A DNA stretch of 64,000 nucleotides, taken from positions 6,191-70,190 of the forward strand of contig CAZKAQ010000005.1 in assembly GCA_964550655.1 (NCBI GenBank). Reading direction: 5' to 3'. Shown in pieces: positions 32,914 through 46,000 of the stretch. Position 1 is the stretch's first letter; each line of letters begins with the position of its first letter. Position numbers and translations under genes: made by a program. The DNA comes from GCA-1730015 sp964550655. Lineage in GTDB: Bacteria; Pseudomonadota; Gammaproteobacteria; Granulosicoccales; Granulosicoccaceae. The notes beneath the pieces were generated by a model. That model did not search any database and was not told where the DNA came from. It saw nothing but the letters and a program-made list of their open reading frames with translations.

Positions 32914-34067
32914 ATTCTTTTCACAAATTGACCAGGAACGGTAAATCTGATTGAGTCATGCTTGGAGGATTGCAGATTGTAATGGTTCAGCCCGGGTATA
33001 ACACTTTTATTTACCGACAATGAATCGATCTCTTGTCATTGCGAGCTTACGACACAACACCTTCAGACATTAGCGCTTCAGACGGGTGTCAGTATATACC
33101 CTCATGGAGTGCTCCGTTTTGGGGTTGATGGATCCACCTTAAATGGACATTCTAACCACCTTCAGAAAATTAGATTATTGATCCTTTTTTGATCTATATA
33201 CAAGCATCTTTTTCATCCGAGTTTGCCACTTGACTCACAGATCGGTAGTTTGGGTCATCGAATATTAATTGAAAGGCGTGGCGGCATAACCGAACCGGCG
33301 TGGCGGCACGGATATATCACGAAAATATCACGAGAAAACACACAAGAAAAATCAAAGTCGGACCTGACAACAGAAGAAACAAGGATCGATTTCTCTAAGT
33401 AATCTTGCAACATTCGACAACCTACTTCTGTGGTCAACTATCGCAGTAACCTGCCATGCCAAAGCCTCCCAGACAGTTTTTTCTTATGAACTATCAATGC
33501 TGTCACCGGTTGTTCATAAGAACACCGCAGGCATGAAATCGAAAATGATCTCTATCTATTTGCTTTATAGAAGTCGCGTCTTTTGTTTTTTTCGTCAGCG
33601 ATAATTCGGCGCCGCGTACTCCCGAAATATTTCTCACTGTTCAAATTCATAAACACTTCAACTTCGTATTCAACAGCCGTATGTTCTCGCGTTTTGACTG
33701 TCCATCATAGATTGAACAGGAATAGCTATTAACTACTTTTGAATTTTAGAAATTATAAAATGCACTGTTGCAAGGTATGTGGACCAAGCAGATAGTTCAG
33801 TACGCGCAGGCTGAATAACTAAGTATTTTATCTGGTTATAGAAAACCAGTTGAATAATCCACAAGGGCATACAAGTTTCATCGTCAACCTCAAGAATTGT
33901 AAATCTCTATGACACCAACGAATGATCAGCAAAGACTGGTCTGGTGTTTGCTGTGTGGTGGAATGTGGACTTTTATAAACGCGAGGATCCACTGCCATCG
34001 GTCTTATATCTGTCGGCTCTGGCATTTATAACGAACTATAAAGTGCCCAGAACAGGTGGACTATCTA
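32914..34067. other. Long leader region of the giant adhesin gene
   Basis: About 1.15 kb with no supported ORF. It probably holds promoters for the divergent flippase and adhesin genes and may carry a long 5' untranslated region. It contains an inverted repeat (33481-33522) and a short duplicated phrase GGCGTGGCGGCA near 33280-33306. Confidence 0.4.
33481..33522. promoter_or_regulatory. Spaced inverted repeat upstream of the adhesin gene
   Basis: TTCTTATGAAC (33481-33491) and GTTCATAAGAA (33512-33522) are perfect complements separated by 20 bp. No T tract follows on either strand, so a terminator is unlikely. Centre-to-centre spacing of three helical turns would suit binding of two dimers or a looped site. 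Regulatory role is inference. Confidence 0.35.
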
Positions 34068-37000
34068 ATGTCAAACCATTTTTTCACTGCACGCAGGTTC
34101 CGTTCATCAGCTCTAATATTCCATTGGGTTATGGCAGTATTAGTAATAATACCGATGGAGGTAATGGCAGCACCGGTTGCAGTTGACGATATTGTCCTGG
34201 TCCCGTCTAACACGGCAATATCTGCCAATGATCTTGCCGCCAACGACACAAATCTGCCGACCGACACTTATACAATTACAACACCACCGTCCCACGGCAC
34301 CGCTACACTCTCGGCAAACGGACTACTCGATTATACCCCCAATGTTGGCTTCGCAAGTTTTGATACGCTGACTTACACTGTTGATGACGGCGCTGGAGGA
34401 ATTGATACAGCCACAGTCACATTTGAAGTGGTCCTCACAAGTGACTTTCTGACACCAGCCAGTAATTTTATTATTGGACAGGAAGATATACCGACACCAT
34501 TAAATCTGTCAGTCGACTCAAGTCTTGAATTCGGCGGTACGCTGCAGGACATCATTGGCGTCGATGCGTTGTATCGCGATGAGAATGGCAGTGGTACAGC
34601 AGTCGCCTCGACTATTCCATCCGGCTCAACCGGTATAAATATTACCGGCTATGCAACACGTAACGTCGGTACAAATCAGAATGACGTGCAAAACGACGAC
34701 TATGAACTGTTATCCGTATCGGTTGATTTACGTGAGGGTACTTATAGCGGGCGACTCACATATAGCATTTTACCGAATCTAAACAATGGAACTATCGATC
34801 AGTATACCTGGCTGAATGTTCCCCTTGGTCAGTCTGTATTGACCGATACCAGCTTTGTCGAAGGCCTCTGGACCGGTGCTGCGGATCTGCTAATCGAAAT
34901 AGTCGCCGGGCAAGTCCAGATTACCGAGACCATTCCGCTGCAGATTGCCTACCACATAGAATACATGACAAGCGATGGTGACAGCACAGACTTTGTCGGT
35001 GGTTCCGGAGATTTGCAGAACCCGGGTGAATTCGTATCTACTTTTGTGATACCAGCAGCGCTCGTACCGACCGATGGCTCCAAGCATGGTTATCTCGTGC
35101 TAACCGGTAACAGCGCTGCAAACGGTTCTAACTTTGCAGAAGAACACAAGGGATTCAGCCGACTGGTTATTGACCTGCAAGCAGATACGGTCTCAGGTGT
35201 TATAGCATCTGAACGTGGAGAGCTCGATTCGAGAGTGACCACCTGGGCTTTTCTCAATTATCCGCTAATCGATTTAAGAGATACACCAGCGGCTGTTCCG
35301 GTAGCTATTACCGATAGCACCGCGACTCGTGTAGGCGATGACACCGCCTCTGTAACCGGCATTGAAGATGACCCTACCATTTTTATCGATGCATCAGGCG
35401 ATTTGATAGTCGAGCGTGAAAGCGACCATGCTGCAGCTTTTACCACCATGTACACGAGCGAAAACTATCGCCGTACAGGGCTGAGTTCTATTGCAAGCTT
35501 TGTCGGAGTTGAAAGTGACACTACACTGTTTGACTCCAACCCGCCGGATGGAGTTGACAGCAACGGCAAGCCAATAAACATCCAGACCTTCGCGGTGCCG
35601 GCAAGCTCATCGATTGGTATTGTGCAGATGTCGTGGCAAACGATTGCTGGCAGTGCGAACAACGAGAACGTCGGCTACGGCTTTGCAGTAATTGATCTTA
35701 ACAACAACACCAGTGCCGGATCGATCACTTTCTCAAGAACTACAACCCCGGACCTGGTTGCCTGGCAAAGTGTACCACTGGGTACAACGATGTTCGGCGC
35801 TACCGACGGTGGCATTCCGCTATTTCAAAGTAACAAAGCTGCAGGTGCTTTCACTGACGACTATGCTGAAACCGCGCGGTTTACATTAGTAGACAACGCT
35901 GACGGAACACGCACACTGGAATTTACTGCCAGCTCTAATGCAGGCACAGGTGCATTTGCGGATTACATCGGCACAACCCAGGTTTCGTGGTTAGGCAGCG
36001 AGCCTTTCAGTGTCGATGGTTTACCGGCAACAGGATTGTTTTCTCATGGCGCGCCGACAGACAATGGCGACTGGGAAGTCGACTTTGCAGACATACCCCT
36101 ACTGACTCTTTCTGCCGGTGACCATGCTACCGGTGAGCTGGAGCTTGAGATGTTACTTTCATCAACAGGTGAACTCGACACAGTTGTAATCCATGTAGAA
36201 CCTGTTGTTGACGATCCCACACTGACAGCAAACGATGCCGTTGGCTACCTTGCTACCGCGACCGACCTCGGCATTAGTGTCATTGACTCAGCGGACATTG
36301 ACGGTTCCGAGACACAAATTCAAACGCTGACACTTGCAGGAGTTCCCACCACAGTTACACTGGCTTCCGGTACCGGAACCGTCAGTGACTTCGGCGGTGG
36401 TAACTGGCAGGTTGACAGAGCAGCCCTTGCAGGCCTGACAGCGACAGGCACAGCGGCTACTGTGGCCACAATCACAGTGAGTGGCACCAACACCGATACA
36501 GATGACCTTGACGGCGACACGGTAATAGAAGACACCAACAATGGTGCAGGGGTAGATGAACTCGATACTGCAATCTACCAGGAAACTTTTGATTTAATCA
36601 TTCGTGAAGTACCAACGGTTACGTCACAGCTTGCCAATACAGGAACACCTGTTATCAGTGGTACTGCAAACACCAGTGCTGATGAAACACTATCGGTCAC
36701 AGTTAACGGTATTACCTACATCGCCGGAGATGGCAATCTGGTCGACAACGGCGACGGCACCTGGGATCTGATAATTCCATCTGCAAATACAATTGCAGAT
36801 GGCAGCTACAGTGTGACTGCAACACTCACTAATCTCACTGGTGCCACCGGCACAGACATCACCGTTGATGAACTTATCATTGATTCATCACCGCCTGCAG
36901 TGCCAGCGGTCATACCACTAAGCACAAGTGATGCGACGCCCGTACTGTCAGGCACTGCAACTGTTGCCGCCGGTGAGACGCTAACTGTAACCGTTGACGG

Positions 37001-40000
37001 CATTACCTACACCGCTGGAGATGGAAACCTGGTAGATAACGCCAACGGCACCTGGACATTGTCTATAACTACACCATTGGCAGAAGCTACCTATGAAGTC
37101 ACAGCCGCAGTCACTGATGCAGCGGGAAATAGCACTACAGATATAACAGTCAATGAACTGATTGTACAAGCCATTCCTCTGTCAACTCCCACAGTGGTGC
37201 CTTTAACTACCAGCAATACAACACCGACTATAACTGGTGCCGCAGTGATCGGACCCGGAGATACCCTCACGGTCACCGTTGCCGGCGTAACCTATACTGC
37301 CGGTGATGGAAACCTGACCTATAACAGCAGCGGCATATGGAGCTTGAACATACCATCAGCTTTGCCTGATAACACTTATGAAGTAGTCGCCACGGTGACA
37401 GATGTGTTTGGCAATGCATTCCCCGATACCAGTAGTGATGAGCTTATCGTCGATACCACTGCACCGGCCACACCAACTGTCATCTCGCAAACCACAAACA
37501 ATACAACGCCAACTATTTCCGGTTCTGCGACAGTAAATCTGGGTGAAACCCTGCGTGTTATGGTAGATGGTGTCAGTTACACTGAAGGTGACGGCAATCT
37601 GGTTATCAACGCAGATGGAACCTGGGATTTAACACTCCCTGCCCCACTCGCAGAAGGGACTTATAGTGTTGTCGCTACTATCACTGATGCAGCAGGCAAC
37701 ATCGCGACTGATACAACAGATGATGAATTGATCATTGATATCACTGCACCAGCCATACCGACTGTTACGTTTCAAACCACCAGCAATACAACACCCGTTG
37801 TATCCGGCACAGCAACAGTTGATCCGGGTGAGACGCTGAGTGTTTCAGTAGCTGGTATCACCTACACCGCGGGTGACGGTAACCTGCTTGATAATGGTGA
37901 TGGCACCTGGGATTTAAATATTCCTGCAGCCCTTGCTGATGGTAACTACAGTGTTACGGCCATTATCACTGATGAGTCTGGTAATTCAAGTGAAGATACC
38001 ACTGCACTGGAACTGACCATTGATACTACTGCACCGGTTACACCGACAGTTGCAGCACAAAGTACCAATACCACCAGCCCGACGATTACCGGTACTGCTA
38101 CTGTAGTACCAGGCGATACACTAACGGTCACTGTAGATGGAGTGACTTATACTGCCGGTGACGGAAACCTTACCGACAACGGTGACGGTACCTGGGTACT
38201 TTCACTGCCTGTACCACTGGCAGAAGGCACTTTCGATGTCATTGCCACTGTCACCGACCCGGCCGGCAACGCCACCAGTGACAACACCATCGGTGAATTG
38301 ATAATAGATTTAACTGCACCAATTGCCCCCGGTGTAACCAGTCTGGCCACCACCGATACCACACCTGTGATCGAAGGCACCGCCACCGTGCAAGCGGGTG
38401 AGACTCTCTCGGTTGAAGTTGATGGCATCATCTACACAGCAGGTGACGGTAATCTTGTCGATAACGGTGACGGTACCTGGAATCTGACCATTCCAGCGAC
38501 TAACATTCTTGCAGAGAATCTTTATCAGGTTATCGCCAGAGTGACCGATGCAGCTGGCAACAGTGCTGTTGATCCGGGCGTTGATGATCTATTGGTTGAT
38601 CTGACCGCGCCGCTTACACCAGGTGTTACCAGTCTGACCACCAACGATACCACGCCGGTAATCGAAGGTACCGCTGTTGTACAGCCAGGTGAAACCCTGA
38701 CAGTGACGGTAAACGGCATTAACTATACAGCGGGTGACGGCAACCTTGTCGATAATGGTGATGGCACATGGTCCCTCTCAATTCCAACACCGACAACCGA
38801 AGGTTTGTACGATGTCACTGCAACTCTTATAGACAGCGCCGGCAACTCGAGTACTGATCCGAGTTCAAGCGAACTACTTATAGATACAACGCTGCCACTA
38901 ACCCCGACAGCCACCCCGCTATACACCAGTAACACTAGTCCTGTGATATCCGGTACCGCCAATCCGGGACCGGGAGAAACACTTACCGTCACTGTAGACG
39001 GTACCACCTACACAGTCGGTGACGGCAACCTGGTTGAGAATGGCGATGGAACCTGGGATTTAACTTTTCCTGCAACACTGGCTGAAGCCACTTATGAAGT
39101 CACCGTCTCTATTACTGATGCAGCTGGTAATGTCAGCACTGACACCAGTACCGATGAACTGGTAATTGATATAACAGCACCGCCAGTCCCAACAATCATC
39201 GCACAGATTACCAACATCACCACACCGGTTATTTCAGGTACAAGCTCGACAGCACCGGGTGAAACCCTGACTGTAACTGTGAATGGAGTCAGCTACACAG
39301 AAGGAAACGCAAATCTGCTGGTCAATCCCGACGGCACATGGGAATTAACGATTCCAACAGGCAACGCGCTGGCTGACGGTACTTATGAAGTTATTGCAAC
39401 CGTCACTGATCTGGCTGGCAACTCTGCTACCGACACCACTGCCACTGAATTAATTGTTGATACCATCCCGCCTCCGGTACCGACAGTGGTATCACAAAAC
39501 ACCAGCAACACAACGCCGGTGATATCAGGTACCGCGACCATTGCACCGGGTGAGACGCTGACGGTCACGGTTGATGGCGTAGTCTATACTGCAGGCGATG
39601 GCAATCTGGTCGACAATGGCGATGGTACATGGAATCTGACTCTACCCGTACCTTTAGCCGACAACTCCTACCCGGTAACAGTGACTGTTATCGATTCAGC
39701 TGGCAACGCCACTGAAGATGTCACTACTGCTGAACTTATTATTGATACTACCGCACCTGCAATACCAACTGTTGTAGCACAGGTAACCAGTAATACCTCA
39801 CCAACCGTTAACGGTACTGCAGTGACAGGTGCCGGCGAAATTTTATCAGTCACGCTCAATGGCTTTAACTACACCACAGCCAGCGGTGATCTGATCCACA
39901 ACAGCGACGGTACCTGGCAACTGACTGTACCGGTAGTCTTGGCAGATAGCGTTTATGAAGTCATTGCTACGGTGACCGATCTGGCAGGCAATTCGGCAGA

Positions 40001-43000
40001 CGACATCACAGCGCTTGAACTTACCGTAGATACCACGCCTCCGGTCGTGCCAACGGTTATGTTTCTGACTACCAATAACAGCACACCTGTTCTATCAGGT
40101 ACCGCAACAGTCAATACAACCGAGACGCTGACGGTTTTGCTTAATGGTACGACCTACACGGCTGGTGATGGATTTCTGACAGACAATGGTGCCGGCACAT
40201 GGGATCTTAGCGTCGCAACCGCACTGGCTGACGGAAGCTACAATGTAACTGCGACCGTCACTGATGCCGCAGGCAACGCAAGCACTGATGCCACTGCACT
40301 TGAATTGACTATTGATACAGTGGCACCGGCGATACCGACAGTCACATCACAAATCACCAATTCCACCAGCCCGGTTATCGCAGGTACTGCAACCGTGGCA
40401 CCGGGCGACACACTGACTGTCACCGTAGATGGTGTGATTTACACTGATGGTGACGGTTCTCTGCTGGACAACGGCGATGGTACCTGGTCACTAACTACTC
40501 CAGTAGCTCTGCCTGAAGGTACTCATGAAGTCATCGCGACGGTAACTGATCCTGCAGGTAACGCCACTGACGACGCGACTGCCGGTGAGCTTATCATTGA
40601 CATTACCGCACCAATCGCACCGGGAGTAACCAGTCTCGCCACTACCGACACCACTCCGGTAATTGAAGGCACCGCAACGATCCAGCCAGGTGAGGTGCTA
40701 ACCGTAGAAGTCAACGGGGTTATCTACACAGCAGGTGATGGCGATCTGACAGATAACGGAGATGGCACATGGACCCTGAACATCCCTGCTGCCAACGCAA
40801 TGGCTGAGAACCTTTATCAGGTGATTGCTACAGTCACCGACGCTGCAGGTAACAGCGCACTGGACCCGGGTATAGACGACTTACTCATTGACCTGACTGC
40901 ACCCGTAACTCCGGGTGTTACCAGCCTGACAACCAACAATACCACACCAGTACTCGAGGGTACCGCCGTAGTCGGTGCCGGGGAGATTCTTTCAGTAACG
41001 GTTAATGGTGTGACTTACACCGCGGGTGATGGCAATCTGACCGATAACGCAGATGGCACATGGATGCTCGCCATTACAGCGACGATCAACGAGGGACTCT
41101 ATGACGTCACTGCGACCATTACAGACACTGCAGGTAATATAAGTACTGATCCAAGTTCCAGTGAATTACTAATCGATACCACAGCACCGCAAACACCAAC
41201 AGTAACTCCTCTACATACCAACAACACCAGTCCGGTTATCTCCGGCACAGCCAACGCAGGTCCGGGTGAAGTACTGACAGTGGTAGTCGACCTTGTGACC
41301 TATACCAGCGGAGATGGAAATCTGCTTGATAACGGCGATGGCACATGGGATTTATCAATTCCAACTACACTGGCTGAGGCCACCTATGAAGTTATTGCCA
41401 CGGTAACCGATGCCGCAGGTAACGTCAGCACTGACACCAGCGCTGATGAACTGGTGGTTGATATAACCGCACCACTTGCACCCACTGTTAATACCCTGAC
41501 CACCAACAATACTACGCCGGTAATTTCAGGTACTGCCTCGACTGTACCCGGTGAAACACTCACCGTCACCGTGAATGGTGTCACCTACACCGATGGTGAC
41601 GGAAATCTTACGGTCAACGCAGATGGCACCTGGTCACTGGTTATACCTGCTGCAAACGCATTAGCTGACGGTAGCTATGAAGTCATCGCAACGACCACAG
41701 ACCTGGCTGGCAACGCCACTTCAGATACCACAGCAGCGGAACTCATTGTGGATACGAATCCACCAGTGGTACCGACGGTTGTTGCACAAAATACCAACAA
41801 TTCCATGCCTGTGATATCAGGTACAGCTGTTGTCTCAGCCGGGGAAACACTGACAGTCACTATAGACGGTATTACCTACACCGCAGGTGACGGTAATTTG
41901 GTTGACAACGGTGATGGCACTTGGGACCTGACTTTACCTGTGGCGCTTGCCGACAATACCTACACGGTCACTGTGACTATTCTCGACTCAGCTGGCAATG
42001 TCAGTGAAGATAACACCACCGCAGAACTGGTTATCGACACCGTCGCACCTGTTATACCTACGGTAACAGCACAAACCACCAATAACACAACACCTGTAAT
42101 CACCGGAACTGCAACCGTGGCTGCAGGGGAAACACTTAGCGTTACCGTAGATAATATGACCTATACAGCCGGCGACGGAAATCTGATTAACAATGGTGAT
42201 GGAACCTGGACGCTATCTGTACCTGTCGCGCTGGCTGAAGCCACTTATGAAGTTGTGGCAACGGTTACTGATATTGCAGGCAATACCACCAGCGATGTCA
42301 CAGCGGGTGAGCTTACCATAGATACTACGGCACCGGTTATTCCAACTGTTATATCGCAAGCTACCAGCGACACCACACCCGTTGTATCCGGTACAGCAAT
42401 AGTCCTTGCCGGTGAGACCCTGTCTGTGACTATTGATGGTGTCACCTACACAGCGGGTGACGGCAACCTGATTGACAATGGCGATGGCACATGGGATCTG
42501 ACACTGCCGATAGCATTGCCTGACAATACTTATGCAGTGACCGCCACAATTACTGATGTTGCCGGCAACACAAGTGACGATACTACCACTGCAGAGCTGG
42601 TGATCGATACAATTGCACCTGTGGTCCCGACAGTTACAGCACAAACCACCAACAATGCATCACCTTCGATTACCGGCACAGCCACTGTTGCACCTGGTGA
42701 GACATTGAGCGTCACGGTAGATGGTGTTACCTATTCGGCAGGCGACGGCAACCTGGTTGATAACGGCGATGGCACATGGGCACTCGCTATACCGCTGCCA
42801 CTGGCTGAGGGGGCTTACGATATCACTGTTACAGTGACAGACCCTGCCGGTAACATCGCCAGTGACGCAACAAGCAGCGAGCTTATCATTGATATAACCG
42901 CACCTGTGACTCCCGGAGTAACCAGTCTGGTCACCACCAATACAACACCTGTTATTGAAGGTACAGCAACCGTCTCAGCCAATGAGATACTCACAGTTGA

Positions 43001-46000
43001 GGTCGATGGCATCACTTATACCGCAGGCGACGGCAATCTTGTTGACAATGGAGATGGCACATGGGCACTGACCATCCCGGCTGGCAACGCACTTGCAGAA
43101 AATCTCTTTCAGGTAACCGCAATGGTTACCGACGCTGCCGGCAACAGCAGCAGTGACCCTGGCATTGATGACTTGCTTGTCGATCTGACCGCACCTGTAG
43201 CACCAGGTGTCACCAGTCTCACTACCAACGACACAACACCGATAATCGAAGGAACAGCCATTGTTGGAACAGGTGAAACCTTATCAGTCACCGTTAATGG
43301 CATTACCTACATAGCGGGCGACGGCAATCTGATCGACAATGGTGATGGCACATGGACACTCTCCATCCCGACACCAACAGCTGAAGGCCTCTATGATGTT
43401 ACTGCCACAGTCACCGACATTGCAGGAAATAACAGCACCGACCCAAGCTCATCTGAGCTGCTGATTGACACCACTCCGCCTCAAACTCCCACAGTCGCAC
43501 CGCTGCATACCAATAACACAAGCCCGATAGTTTCAGGCACTGCCAATGCGGGTCCGGGTGAAGTGCTCACTGTAGAGGCTGACGGTGTGACCTATACCAG
43601 CGGAGATGGAAATCTGGTTGATAACGGCGATGGCACATGGAATTTATCAATCCCGGTTACACTGGCTGAGGCAAGCTATGAAGTCATCGCCTCGGTGATT
43701 GATGCTGCCGGTAACGTCAGCACTGATACTAGCGCTAATGAACTGGTAGTTGATCTGACGACACCGATTGTCCCGACTGTTACTACCCTGACTACCTCTA
43801 ATACAACACCTGAGATATCGGGAACCACGTCAACAATACCCGGTGAAACCCTCACCGTCACTGTGAATGGTGTTACCTACACCGCAAGTAACCCAGGCCT
43901 GGTAATCAATACAGATGGCACATGGGTTTTGACAATACCAGCCGCCGACGCACTGCCAGACAATACTTATGAAGTCATCGCAACAATCACTGATCTGGCT
44001 GGTAACTCCACCACTGACACTACCGCCTCCGAACTTACGGTTGATACCAACCCACCGGTTGTTCCAACAGTAGAGTCACAAATCACCAACAACACGACGC
44101 CTGTGATATCAGGCACAGCCACGCTTGCACCGGGCGAGACACTTACAGTGACCATTGACGGTGTTACCTATACTGCCGGAGACGGAAATCTGATTGATAA
44201 TGGTGACGGCACCTGGGATCTTACTCTGCCAACTACATTGGCTGACAGCACTTATCCCGTCACCGTGACTGTTATCGATGCAGCCGGAAACTCCAGTGTG
44301 GATGTCACCACCACTGAGCTGGTTATCGACACAGATGCACCTGTAACGCCAGTCGTAACATCGCAGATTACAAATAACACCACACCCGTCATCGAAGGAA
44401 GCGCCACAGTGCCACCCGGTGAAACGCTCAGCGTTACCGTAGATGGCGTCATCTATAACGCAAGTGATGGTAACCTGATTGTCAACAACGACGGCACATG
44501 GACTCTAAACATACCAACCCCGCTTGCGCAAGGCAGCTATGACGTAGTTGCAACAATTACAGATGCAGCCGGCAACACTAGCAGTGATACATCAACCGCT
44601 GAGCTGATTATCGATACAACCGCACCGGATGTGCCGGTGGTCGAGCCACAAATCACCAACGACACCACACCGGTTATTTCGGGTACAGCGAATATCGCCT
44701 CTGGTGAAACTCTTAGCGTGACAGTCGACGGTATCACGTACACCGCAGGTGATGGCTCTCTTATTGATAACGGTGATGGCACATGGACCCTGTCTATACC
44801 AACACCTCTGCTCGAAAATTCATATAACGTCATCACAACTGTGACAGACCTCGCCGGCAATTCCATCAATGACAACACTACCGGTGAGCTTGTTATTGAT
44901 TTAACCGCTCCGACAGCGCCAGGTGTGACAAACCTGGTCACTGCTGATACCTCACCGGTAATAGAAGGTACTGCCGATCTGCAAGCGAATGAAGTACTGA
45001 CAGTTGAAATCAATGGTGTCATCTACACGGATGGAGACGGCAACCTGCTCACCAACAGCGATGGAACATGGCTACTGACCATTCCATCAACAAACAGTTT
45101 GCCAGAGAACCTCTATGAGGTTATTGCGACCGTAACAGATGCAGCCGGTAACTCGTCCATTGACCCAGGTATTAATGATTTGTTGATAGATATCACCGCA
45201 CCCGCCGCCCCCGGAGTCACCAGCCTGACTACCAACGACACTACACCGACAATCGAAGGCACCGCTACCCTCGCAGCTGGCGAGATTTTTTCGGTAACTG
45301 TCAATGGCACTGCCTACACAGCAGGCGATGGTAACCTGGTCAACAACGGCGATGGAAGTTGGACACTCTCTATACCAACACCGATCAGTGAAGGATTGTA
45401 TGATGTTACCGCCACTATCACTGACATCGCTGGTAACATAAGTACAGATCCTGGATCTACTGAGCTGCTGATCGATACAACAGCGCCAACCATACCGACC
45501 GTAATTCCACAAGTGACCAGTAACACGACTCCAGTAATCAGCGGCAGTGCCAATGCCGGACCGGGGGAACTGTTGACTGTCACTGTAAACGGGGTCACTT
45601 ATACCGCTGGCGACGGTAATCTGGTCAGTAACAGTGACGGCAGCTGGGAGTTGTCAATTCCAACTGAACTGGTAGAAGGCACTTATGACGTAGTTGTTAC
45701 AGTAACCGATGCTGCAGGCAACGTGAGCACAGATACCAGCAGTGATCAGTTAATAGTTGATACCACCACACCGGCATCCCCCACTGTCAATACATTAACA
45801 ACAAACAATACTACTCCGGTTATATCCGGCACAGCGACATTAGACCCGGGTGAAATACTAACGGTTACAGTGGATGGAATACTCTACACCGTTGGAGATG
45901 GTAACCTTATTATCAACAGCGATGGCACATGGACTCTGAACATACCAACAACGCTGACAGAAGGCATTTATGATGTAACCGCATCTATTACTGATTCCGC

